A stretch of 48,334 nt of DNA from assembly GCA_028292835.1 (NCBI GenBank), contig JAQGLP010000109.1, positions 1 to 48,334 of the forward strand, in the 5' to 3' direction. How positions within the stretch are numbered: position 1 is the stretch's first letter; the number at the start of each line of letters is the position of its first letter. A model generated the notes under the pieces. That model ran no database searches and was not told the DNA's origin. It saw nothing but the letters and a program-made list of their open reading frames with translations. The position numbers were made by a program, and so were the translations under genes. Shown here in pieces: positions 1 to 8,289 of the stretch. The stretch is from Variovorax sp. (GTDB lineage Bacteria; Pseudomonadota; Gammaproteobacteria; Burkholderiales; Burkholderiaceae_C).

Positions 1-1
1 G

Positions 2-49
2 AAGAAGCAGCCCGCGGCCCAGACCCGCGGCAAGCGCGGAGGCCGGTAA
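2..49 (+). CDS. C-terminal end of an upstream phage gene (partial)
   Basis: Only the last 15 codons and a TAA stop (47-49) are inside the window. The tail is very basic, rich in Lys, Arg and Gly. It uses G/C-ending codons, is followed directly by the next virion gene, and contains that gene's ribosome binding site (GGAGG). By position it should belong to the capsid/portal block, but the fragment is too short to identify. Confidence 0.6.
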   Translation, partial: KKQPAAQTRGKRGGR

Positions 50-52
50 GCC

Positions 53-376
53 ATGGCGCGCACAGTGGCCCAGGTGCTGGTGTCGGCCCGCGCGACGTTG
101 AACGACGTCGCCGGGGCCCGGCACGGCACCACGGAGCTGGAAGGCTTCGTGCTGGATGCCGTCAACAGCATCCGCAACACGCGCCCGGACCTGTTCATCG
201 GCAAGTGGGGCGAGATTGCGCCGCTGACCGGATCGGCCGCCCTGCCACTGGACGCGCAGTTCTTCCGCCCGGTGGTGGATTACGTCATCGCCCGGGCCGA
301 GAGCAAGGACGCCGCGCACGTGGAGAGCGCGCGCGTTGAACTGATGGCCAAGCTGTCGGGAGGCTTCCTGCGATGA
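53..376 (+). CDS. Small phage structural protein, candidate head-tail adaptor
   Basis: A 107-residue, mostly helical soluble protein with no signal peptide. The start is fixed by GGAGG about 10 bases upstream, inside the end of the preceding gene. Its stop overlaps the next gene's start (ATGA), so the two are probably translationally coupled. Length, position after the capsid region and the pattern of an N-terminal helix pair followed by a central 'DAQFFRPVVDYV' stretch resemble adaptor proteins that follow the capsid gene in podophages (DUF6682-like, from memory). The adaptor role is inferred from position. It could also be another minor virion protein. Confidence 0.6.
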   Translation: MARTVAQVLVSARATLNDVAGARHGTTELEGFVLDAVNSIRNTRPDLFIGKWGEIAPLTGSAALPLDAQFFRPVVDYVIARAESKDAAHVESARVELMAKLSGGFLR

Positions 377-993
377 GCAAAGCCCTGTCCGACTTCTACG
401 ACTACGTGATGCCCGAACTGCCTGGCATCACGGCCCCGCTGGTGGACCAGCACCTGCTGGCGGTGGCGCGCGAAATCTGCGAGCGCACCGGCCTGTGGCG
501 CGAGAGCGTCTCGCTGGTGGCTGAGGAAGACCGGCTGGACTACGGCCTGTACGCGCCAACGGCCCGCACCGAAGTCACGCGCGTGCTGCGCGTGAGCTGG
601 GGCCAGGTGCTGCAGTGGTGCGCCACCGAGGATCCGCAGAACCCCGAGGATCACCCGCGCTTCACGGCCGACGAGCCGCCGTTCATCCTCGACGCGGCCG
701 GCGAGACGGTGATCTTCGAGGTGCAGCCGCATGGCGACATAGACATCCTCGCGGCGCTGCGCCCATCCCTGGCCGCCATCACCTTGCCGAACATCCTGCT
801 GACGCACCACATCGAAATGGTCAAGCGCGGCGTGCATAGCCGGCTCATGCGAATGGGCGGCAAGCCCTGGACCGACCGGGATCTGGCCGTGGACTACGGC
901 CACGACTACGACGCCTTTCTAAACCACGCAGCCATGACGGCCGACAACGGCAACACCAGGGCGCTCCTGCGCTCGCGGCGCATGAAGCTCTAA
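373..993 (+). CDS. Conserved phage virion protein, candidate tail-tube/neck component
   Basis: A 206-residue protein starting in an ATGA overlap with the previous gene, with GGAGG upstream. The N-terminus (FYDYVMPELPGITAPLVDQH) and the 'AREICERTGLWRE' segment are the kind seen in podophage neck or tail tubular proteins of about 200 residues. No enzyme motif, signal peptide or membrane segment is visible. Being sandwiched between an adaptor-like gene and tail fibre genes suggests a connector or tail-tube role. That is inference, and the protein is safest called a structural protein of unknown function. Confidence 0.6.
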   Translation: MSKALSDFYDYVMPELPGITAPLVDQHLLAVAREICERTGLWRESVSLVAEEDRLDYGLYAPTARTEVTRVLRVSWGQVLQWCATEDPQNPEDHPRFTADEPPFILDAAGETVIFEVQPHGDIDILAALRPSLAAITLPNILLTHHIEMVKRGVHSRLMRMGGKPWTDRDLAVDYGHDYDAFLNHAAMTADNGNTRALLRSRRMKL

Positions 994-1006
994 CGAGGAC
1001 CACAGG

Positions 1007-3040
1007 ATGACCGCACCGACCCGCAACGTCATCGTCACGCTGCACGGAGCACCGGACGGTACGCGCGTCACCGCCAGGCTCGACCAGGTGGATGTGTACC
1101 AGGGCTTCATCGTGCCCAAGGAGTACCGCGCCCTCACGGTCGACAGCGTGGCGGTCATGGCGCTGTTCCCGAACCACCCGAGCACCGGGCTGGGCACGAC
1201 CGGCAGCGTCTACACCTTCGACGCCTCGCCGCGAGGCATGGCGCACTGGCGCGTGGAGAACGTGCAGGTGCCCGACGCCGACTGCTCGCTCGACGCGATC
1301 AGCCAGAACGCCGTGGCGCCGGCCCTCGATGCGGCTCAAGCGGCAATGGCTGCGGCATCTGCCAGTGCGGGCGCGGCCGGCGCCAGCGCGTTCCAGGCGG
1401 CATCGGCGGCGACCGCGGCGCAGGAATCGAAGGAGGATTCCGAAGCTGCCGCAACGCTCGCGACCCAAGCGGCCAGCCAGATCCCGGAGTTCGAGGGCCT
1501 GACGCTATCCCTTGGCGGGGGCGTCACAGAGCTGCAGGTGCTCGTCGCCCAGATGCTGTTGAACTGGCAAAGCGGCAGCCTGGCGGGCTACCAGCCGTAC
1601 CTCGTCTCCGGCACCAGCATCAAGACGGTCAACGGCGTGTCGCTGCTGGGCGCGGGCAACGTCACGGTCGGCGGCCTCGAAGCCGTGACGGTGCCGGCCG
1701 GCCTGGGTGTCGCCTTCACCGCCACCACGCTCACCCTGTCGTACGCCTCCGGCTACTCGATCCCGACCACCGCGGCACAGTCGCAGTGGTCAACCGCCTT
1801 CGGCTGGGGCAACCACCAGCTGGCCGGCTATCAGTCCGCGCTGGTGAGCGGCACCAGCATCAAGACCATCAACGGCAGCAGCGTCCTTGGCGCGGGCGAC
1901 ATAGCCGTCCAAGCCCCGCTGGTGAGCGGTACTTCGATCAAGACCATCAACGGCGCCAGTCTGCTGGGCGCTGGCGACATAGCCATCGCGGGCGGCGGCG
2001 GCGCTCCCAGCGTCGTTTCAGTCTCGCCGGCGGCCAATCAGAACGACTACGCGCCGGCCGGCTGGTCCACCGCCACCACCTTGCGCCTGTCTCCATCGGT
2101 CAGCATGGTGATCACCGGCCTGGCGGCCGCGGCGGCCGGCACGGTGCGGCGCCTGTCCAACGCCACGACCGACAAGCTGATCGTGCTGGCCGAGGACAAC
2201 GCCTCGAGCACGGCGGCCAACCGCTTCAAGAACGTGGGCGCGATCAGCCGCGGGCACGTGATCCTGATGCCTGGCGAGACTGTCTCGCTCGAATATGACG
2301 GCACCGACAGCCGCTGGAAGTTGGTCACGACCGATCGCTCGCCGATGCGCCGCTGGCAGGAGCGCCACGCCATCCCGGCCCCCAACGGCGGCGGCTTCTC
2401 CATGTCGGGGGTTTCGCTCGAAGCGATGGGCACGCTCCTCAACCGCGACATCGACACCGCCAGCAGCCTGTCGTCGGTGCCGCGGCATTCCTTCGTGACG
2501 GGCACCGGCGCCAACGCGCAAGCCGGCCTGCGTCCCAACGGCGGCCAGCTGGCGACGTTCTGGGGTGGCCTGTTTCGCGGGCGCTTCGGCGGCGCCGTGA
2601 ACCCAGGTGCTGCCGGCGTGTGGTACTTCGGGACCTCGGACGGCGTGTCAAGCCCGCCGCTCACCGCCGGCAACATCACGGCGAACGGCGGCATCGCCAA
2701 CTGCTTCGGCGTGTCGATGGACCCGGGCGAGACGAATCTGCGCTGGTGCAACAACGGCGTCTTTGGAGTCCCCACCCGCGTGGACCTCGGCGCCGGCTTC
2801 CCAATGAGCAGCACGGCGATCTATGAGCTGGTGATCTTCGTGCCGCCCGGCGGCGCCTCCAGGGCGGGCGTGATCTACCGCGTGGACGACATGAGCGTGA
2901 CGCCCGGGGCGTACTACGCCAACACCAACCTGACCCCATCGCCGTCGCAGTCGGCATTCCACTACTGCGTCTGCAACCAGGCATCCGGCGCGGAGTACGG
3001 CGTGGACGTCTTTGGCCTCGAAATCTATTCACCAGCGTAA
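1007..3040 (+). CDS. Tail fibre protein with GTSIKT-type repeats
   Basis: A 677-residue fibre. Residues 1-110 form a compact N-terminal domain, presumably for attachment to the tail. Residues ~105-155 are an Ala/Ser/Glu-rich heptad-like stalk. Residues ~199-330 carry three copies of a 'LVSGTSIKT-(I/V)NG-x-S-(L/V)LG-AG' repeat at about residues 199, 279 and 305. This is a well-known trimeric fibre-shaft motif in tailed phages. The C-terminal ~340 residues are Gly-rich beta structure and probably bind the receptor. The start has GAGG upstream, and the next gene follows after 12 bases with its own AAGGAAG. No intramolecular chaperone or catalytic motif was recognised. Receptor specificity cannot be told from sequence alone. 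Confidence 0.85.
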   Translation: MTAPTRNVIVTLHGAPDGTRVTARLDQVDVYQGFIVPKEYRALTVDSVAVMALFPNHPSTGLGTTGSVYTFDASPRGMAHWRVENVQVPDADCSLDAISQNAVAPALDAAQAAMAAASASAGAAGASAFQAASAATAAQESKEDSEAAATLATQAASQIPEFEGLTLSLGGGVTELQVLVAQMLLNWQSGSLAGYQPYLVSGTSIKTVNGVSLLGAGNVTVGGLEAVTVPAGLGVAFTATTLTLSYASGYSIPTTAAQSQWSTAFGWGNHQLAGYQSALVSGTSIKTINGSSVLGAGDIAVQAPLVSGTSIKTINGASLLGAGDIAIAGGGGAPSVVSVSPAANQNDYAPAGWSTATTLRLSPSVSMVITGLAAAAAGTVRRLSNATTDKLIVLAEDNASSTAANRFKNVGAISRGHVILMPGETVSLEYDGTDSRWKLVTTDRSPMRRWQERHAIPAPNGGGFSMSGVSLEAMGTLLNRDIDTASSLSSVPRHSFVTGTGANAQAGLRPNGGQLATFWGGLFRGRFGGAVNPGAAGVWYFGTSDGVSSPPLTAGNITANGGIANCFGVSMDPGETNLRWCNNGVFGVPTRVDLGAGFPMSSTAIYELVIFVPPGGASRAGVIYRVDDMSVTPGAYYANTNLTPSPSQSAFHYCVCNQASGAEYGVDVFGLEIYSPA

Positions 3041-3052
3041 GGAAGAAATCCC

Positions 3053-6000
3053 ATGCCGACTACCTCCGAACAGATGGCGACGCTGATCGCCACCAACAAC
3101 CAGCTGCTGCAGCTGATGAACGTGTCGCGCGCCTCACTGGACACGGTGGTGAGCCAGTGCCAGGCGATCCGTGACTCGATGCCCACCGGCGGCGGCAGCG
3201 GAAGTTCCGCGGTCGAACTGAAATTCGTCCCGCTGGTGCGTTTCGGCGGCGCCTCGACCGGCATCGCCTATGCGCCAGGCTCGCAAACCGGCGACTCCTC
3301 GAAGCTCGGCACGCGCGTGGACTTCACCCTCGACGCCACCCTCACCAGCAAGGGCAGCGCCACCGGCCCGATCACCATCGCCGGCTTGCCCTATCCGGCA
3401 GGGCGCACCAGCGTCGGCGTCTTCATCGAGTCCGCCACCGGCATCACCGGCCAGCTGGTTGGCCTCATCCCCGCTGGCACCACGACCATCGAGCTGTATC
3501 AGGTCGTGAACGGCGTGCCAACGGCGCTGACCAACACCCACGCGACCAACACCATGCGCATGACGGTGTCGGGCGTCTACTTCACCGCCGCCCTGGCACC
3601 GGGCGAGCCGACCACCCCTGGCGTTGACGTCATGGACATGGGCCTGAACCTGGCCTGGGTGACGAACTGGAACGGCGCATGGATGTTCAACAACATCATG
3701 TACAACGCCGGCGTCTGGGAGCGCTGGGACGGCTCGGCCTGGGTTCTGTCGGGCGTCAACGAAGACAGTGGCAACCTAATCGACGCCACCGGCATCGGCG
3801 TGTGGCGCATCCTCGTCAGTGACTCGAACGTGCAGAAGTCGCTGCCGCTGGGCGACTACACCATCCTCAACCCGAACGGCTGCAAGATTCAGGTGAGCAA
3901 TTCGTTCGCCGACCCGGGCACGCGCAGCCAGACCTCGCCGCAGACCTACACCCACAGCAACGTGAACAACGCTGTGCTGCTGTACTGCACCGGGCCGTGC
4001 ACCGGCGTGCGGATCATCATGCCGGGCCAGCTCACCGCCTGGCAGGCGGGCAACATCTGGAGCACTGACTTCCTGGCCTTCCACGCGGGGCTCGACGTCA
4101 AGATCCTGCGCACCATGGACTGGACCAACGGGTCCGGCAACGTGGAGACGGACTGGACCGACCGCGTGCGGCCCGACGCCCAGACCCTGCGCCACGGCGC
4201 CGGCGGGCTGCAGGGCATCGTGCCGTGGGAGTTCATCATCGACTTGGCCAACCGCATCGGCGCTGACCCGTGGGTGTGCCTGCCGGTGCGCTCGACGGCC
4301 GGCTACGAGGCTGCGATGGCGGCGCTGTTCAAGGACGGTACCGGCGCCATCGCCTCGCCAGTGGGCCTCCTGGGCGGCACCGGCCTGGGCTCGACCCACA
4401 AGGTCTATCTCGAGCGCGGAAACGAGGTGTGGAATACCGGCCCGGCCTGGGCGGGCAGCGCCAACTGGGTGCAGTTCCTCAACCACACGAAAACGCTGAT
4501 CACCGTCAACCCGGCCACCGACGTCTTCACGCACGTGGGCCACGGCTTCACCACCGGCAAGGCGGTGCGCATTTGGTGGACGCCGCAGACCGCCAAGAAG
4601 TGCAACGGCAACGAGTTCGACAACGCGAACCTCGAGTCCTGGCTGTTCTGCCGCGGCGAGCCGGTCTACTTGGAAGTCATCGACACCGACCACTACAAGG
4701 CGCGCAGCAACTCGCCGGCGGGTCCGATCATCACGGTGACGGACACCATGAGCACGTTCTACGTGGTCAACCCCACGGAGGCCGGCAAGGACAGTGGCCA
4801 GGCGCACGCGAACTACGGCGTGCTGTCGCTGCGCAGCTGGGACACGTTCGACGCGGCGCTGACCGCTGCGCGCGTGCACCGGCTGGTGGGCTCGCAGGCC
4901 GTCTATGGCGCCATCACCACCGCGCGCCTCACCGCGCCGGTCATCGCCCGCGCCTCTTCGGTGACGATCGCCCCGTACGTCAACGGCGACGTCTACGTCA
5001 CGGCCGTGACCATCGGCACCGGCTCGCTGGCGCCGAAAGTGTGGTCAAGCGATGACGTCACCTGCTACATGGCGCTGTGCCCCTCGGCCTCGACGCCAAC
5101 CGACGAACAGGTCATCGCGGGCGCCGGCGGCGGCATCACGGCCGCGCGCAGCGCCACCGCAGTTCCCGGCAACGCTGGCGTCTACACCAACCCGGCGGCC
5201 GGCGGCGCCTTCACCGGGCTGGTCAACGGCACCAACTACAAGGTGGTGTTCCTGTTCGTGGACGTCTACGGCCTGCGCTGGCGCATCGAGCAGACGGTTG
5301 CGCCGGCCGTGGCCGTCTCGACGGTCTACGGCTACGACACCCTGGCTAACCAGCAGCTGCGCATGATCTTCAACAGCTCCGAGAGCAGCGCGCAGACCGT
5401 CCCGATGCACATGGCCCTGGCCAGCGGCCTGCCTGTGGGCGCCTACGAGGGCGCCTCGCATCAGGACTATGCTTCGCCGCAGCAGGCCAGCGACTGGATC
5501 AAGCAGGTGTGGCTGCCCTCGGCGCAATACGCCGAAGCGCACCGCCGCAACCTGCTCAAGCTGGCCGCGCTGGGCTGCCGCTACTACTGCGTTTTCACGG
5601 AAATGACCGGCCCGAACGGCACGTGGAATATCACGACCAAGTACGGCAACACGACCGACCCGCGCTACGTCATGCTGGCGACGCTGGGCAACGCGGTGCC
5701 CAAGCGCACCAACATCGACTGCTCGAATGTCTCGGTGCCGAACCTGCCGACGAAACCGGGCTCGTTCCCCTACGTGATGCAGACCCTGCCGGCGGGCACG
5801 TACACCATCCGCGGCGGCAACCAGGCCGGCAACTTCGACGTCTCCGGCACCAGCCTGCGGATGATCGCGGACACCGGCATCAATTGGGCCCTGCCCACGA
5901 CCCAGACGCTGATCCTGCACGCCACCGACACCTTCACCGATGACCTGTTCAGCGTGCAGATCATCACCGGCAATTCGTGGTACGCCTCCGACGCGATCGG

Positions 6001-6613
6001 CGCGCTGGAAATGACGACGCAGGCCGCGCCGGCAAGCCTCACCTCCAAGGTGGGCTCCGCGCTCACGCCAGCTGGTGCTCAGGGCGCGTTCGTCGGCGGG
6101 ATGTTCAACAACCAAGCCGGCTCCGAATACGGCTCGGTCACGGCCCTGATCGCCGCCGGGGTCTACACGAAGCCGCTGTTCGTGGCGATGGTGTTCGACA
6201 AGGACGATCAAACCGCCGCGTTCACCGGCCTGGCGCAGTTCGGTATCTCGAGCCACTTCATCACCGCGTTCGTGCGCGATTCGGCGGCCAACTTCTCCTG
6301 GCGCTTCTATGTCTCGGCGCCGGCTCAGGACGTCCTGTACGACTCGGTGTGGGCCGCCGGCAAGTCGGTGCGCTGGCTGTTCGTGGACCCGGGCAACAAC
6401 AAGGTCTACCACGGCTACAACCAAACGGACGTGACCGGCGGCACTGGCCTGGCCGCACCGGACCTGACCGGCGTGACGCTGCCGCCGCACGCCATGCTGT
6501 ACGCGACCAACGACCTCAAGGGCTCGTATCAGGTGGTCAACCGCACCGGCATGACGCTGGCTGACGGCCTGGCGCTGGTGCAGAAGATGATGACGCTGCA
6601 CGGGATCGCCTGA
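3053..6613 (+). CDS. Large tail fibre/tailspike with glycoside-hydrolase-like central domain
   Basis: An 1186-residue virion protein with an AAGGAAG ribosome binding site. The N-terminal ~300 residues are beta-rich: a helical start, then an Ig-like part and a 'W-N-G-A-W-x-W-D-G-S-A-W' carbohydrate-like stretch. Residues ~330-880 look like a TIM-barrel glycosidase with insertions. 'MDWTNGSG' precedes N457-E458 in 'ERGNEVWN', matching the Asn-Glu acid/base motif of clan GH-A enzymes. A later 'AYEGASH' (E799) is the best candidate nucleophile, and E850 in 'CVFTEMTG' is an alternative. Two insert domains (~470-560 and ~620-760) separate the halves of the barrel. The C-terminal ~300 residues are beta-rich. 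The likely role is binding or cleaving a surface polysaccharide during adsorption. Enzymatic activity is inferred, since only the acid/base motif is clear. Confidence 0.75.
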   Translation: MPTTSEQMATLIATNNQLLQLMNVSRASLDTVVSQCQAIRDSMPTGGGSGSSAVELKFVPLVRFGGASTGIAYAPGSQTGDSSKLGTRVDFTLDATLTSKGSATGPITIAGLPYPAGRTSVGVFIESATGITGQLVGLIPAGTTTIELYQVVNGVPTALTNTHATNTMRMTVSGVYFTAALAPGEPTTPGVDVMDMGLNLAWVTNWNGAWMFNNIMYNAGVWERWDGSAWVLSGVNEDSGNLIDATGIGVWRILVSDSNVQKSLPLGDYTILNPNGCKIQVSNSFADPGTRSQTSPQTYTHSNVNNAVLLYCTGPCTGVRIIMPGQLTAWQAGNIWSTDFLAFHAGLDVKILRTMDWTNGSGNVETDWTDRVRPDAQTLRHGAGGLQGIVPWEFIIDLANRIGADPWVCLPVRSTAGYEAAMAALFKDGTGAIASPVGLLGGTGLGSTHKVYLERGNEVWNTGPAWAGSANWVQFLNHTKTLITVNPATDVFTHVGHGFTTGKAVRIWWTPQTAKKCNGNEFDNANLESWLFCRGEPVYLEVIDTDHYKARSNSPAGPIITVTDTMSTFYVVNPTEAGKDSGQAHANYGVLSLRSWDTFDAALTAARVHRLVGSQAVYGAITTARLTAPVIARASSVTIAPYVNGDVYVTAVTIGTGSLAPKVWSSDDVTCYMALCPSASTPTDEQVIAGAGGGITAARSATAVPGNAGVYTNPAAGGAFTGLVNGTNYKVVFLFVDVYGLRWRIEQTVAPAVAVSTVYGYDTLANQQLRMIFNSSESSAQTVPMHMALASGLPVGAYEGASHQDYASPQQASDWIKQVWLPSAQYAEAHRRNLLKLAALGCRYYCVFTEMTGPNGTWNITTKYGNTTDPRYVMLATLGNAVPKRTNIDCSNVSVPNLPTKPGSFPYVMQTLPAGTYTIRGGNQAGNFDVSGTSLRMIADTGINWALPTTQTLILHATDTFTDDLFSVQIITGNSWYASDAIGALEMTTQAAPASLTSKVGSALTPAGAQGAFVGGMFNNQAGSEYGSVTALIAAGVYTKPLFVAMVFDKDDQTAAFTGLAQFGISSHFITAFVRDSAANFSWRFYVSAPAQDVLYDSVWAAGKSVRWLFVDPGNNKVYHGYNQTDVTGGTGLAAPDLTGVTLPPHAMLYATNDLKGSYQVVNRTGMTLADGLALVQKMMTLHGIA

Positions 6614-8289
6614 TGAAGCTCACCCTTGGCGTCTTTGCCGGCGCTGCGCGAGCGCTGCACCCGAAGCTGTTGGCCGACACAGTAGGGGTGCAGTCGCTCA
6701 ATCAGAAGCCAGGGCGCGGGGACTTCCAGCCCTGGCGCCAGCCGCTGGCGGTGGCCACGGTGCCGGCCACGCGCCAGACCATCTACCGCATGGGCCGGGA
6801 CGTCAAGAGCGACGCGAACTACTGGCTCACGTGGAGCACGCGGGTGCATGCGGTGCGCGGCTTCGACAGCCAGGACACCACCGAGCGCACCTACTACACC
6901 GGCGACGGCTTCCCGAAGTGGACCGACAACACGATGGCGCTGGGCGCCGGGCCGATGCCGGTAGCCTGGCGCCAGCTGGGCGTGCCGGCGCCGGTGAGCG
7001 CGCCCATCCTGGCCGCCAGCGGTGGCGTCTCCACCAGCACCGAGAGCCGCTACGTGGTCTACACGTTCGTCACGGACAAGGGCGAAGAGAGCGCGCAGTC
7101 GGCGATCTCCCTCGAATGCGTGTGCAAGAAGGACGCGACGCTGGCGATCAGCAACATCGAGGCGCCGCCATCGGGCTCGTTCGTCATCAACCGCGTGCGG
7201 ATCTACGTCACCGTCAGCGGCGATCGCGGCGACACCGAGTTCTTCTTCCTGCGCGAGATTGCCGCCGGCGTGACCAGCACCACCGACGACCTGCGCGCCC
7301 GCGGGCGGGTGCTGGAGACGGCCAACTGGCTGATGCCGCCGGCGGACTTGAAGCACCTCACCGGCCTGTGGGCGGGCATGCTGGCGGGCGTGAGCGCTGG
7401 AGCCTTTCGGTTCTGCGTGCCGGAGGTGCCGTACGCCTGGCCCATTGCCAATGAAATCCTGCCGCCCGATGCCTTCGCGCTTGCCATCGGCACCTGGGGC
7501 CAGAAGATGCTGGGCCTGACCACCGGGCGGCCGCTGCTCATCACCGGATCGAGCCCCGACAGCATGGATTCGCTGCCCATCGAAGGGCAGGCATGCGTCG
7601 CGCCGGCGGCCGCGGTGAGCTTCGGCCACGGCGTTGCGTGGCCGGGCGAGGACGGCCTGAGCTACATCGGCGACGCCGGCGCCAAGCTGCTGACCGACGG
7701 CCTGCTCACGCGGGACGACTGGCAGGCCATGCACCCCGCCACGATGGTGGCCGGCGAGTACGAGGGCGCGTATCTGTGCTTCTATACCGAGGGCGAGGGC
7801 GGCGCCGCGGTGCGTCGCGGCTTCCTGCTGGATCCGCTCAACCCCGCCGGCATCTTCTTCCTGGACAAGGGCTACGACGCCTGCTGGTTCGACAAGCTGC
7901 AGGACTGCCTGTACGTGCTGGATGGCACGGACGTGAAGAAGTGGGATGCCGGCACCGCGCTGATGACGGCCGTATTCCGCTCCAAGGAGTTCGTCACCGG
8001 CTACGTGAACTTCGCCTGGGCCAAGGTCACGGCCGACAGCTACCCGGTCACGCTCAAGATCGACGCCGGGCCGTTCACCTCCGATCAGATCGACGCGCTG
8101 GTGGCCTACCGGCCGGACGTCCTCTCGAAGCCTGGCGGCGACAAGGTGCGAGCCACGCTCACCGCCACCGGCGAGGATGCCTTTCCCTTGCCGGCCGGCT
8201 TCACTGCGCCCGAATGCCAGTTGCAGGTGGAAACCACCGGCGCCGTGCAGGCGGTGGTGCTGGCCACCAGCGTGGGGGAGACGGTCTAA
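6613..8289 (+). CDS. Virion protein, candidate tail nozzle (beta-propeller-like)
   Basis: A 558-residue protein starting in a TGATG overlap with the fibre gene. Its opening (LHPKLLADTVGVQSLNQKPGRG, then repeated beta-strand blocks) resembles a family of podophage proteins that begin with 'P-x-LLP-x-A-x-x-A-x-N-x-x-L-x-G-x-L' and form beta-propeller nozzles such as T7 gp12. The body is a succession of short beta-rich repeats with Trp/Tyr/Gly turns ('VYTFVTDKGEESAQS', 'AWPGEDGLSYIG'). No membrane segment or enzyme motif is seen. The nozzle assignment is inference from architecture and position. 'Tail structural protein' is firm. Confidence 0.6.
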   Translation: MKLTLGVFAGAARALHPKLLADTVGVQSLNQKPGRGDFQPWRQPLAVATVPATRQTIYRMGRDVKSDANYWLTWSTRVHAVRGFDSQDTTERTYYTGDGFPKWTDNTMALGAGPMPVAWRQLGVPAPVSAPILAASGGVSTSTESRYVVYTFVTDKGEESAQSAISLECVCKKDATLAISNIEAPPSGSFVINRVRIYVTVSGDRGDTEFFFLREIAAGVTSTTDDLRARGRVLETANWLMPPADLKHLTGLWAGMLAGVSAGAFRFCVPEVPYAWPIANEILPPDAFALAIGTWGQKMLGLTTGRPLLITGSSPDSMDSLPIEGQACVAPAAAVSFGHGVAWPGEDGLSYIGDAGAKLLTDGLLTRDDWQAMHPATMVAGEYEGAYLCFYTEGEGGAAVRRGFLLDPLNPAGIFFLDKGYDACWFDKLQDCLYVLDGTDVKKWDAGTALMTAVFRSKEFVTGYVNFAWAKVTADSYPVTLKIDAGPFTSDQIDALVAYRPDVLSKPGGDKVRATLTATGEDAFPLPAGFTAPECQLQVETTGAVQAVVLATSVGETV

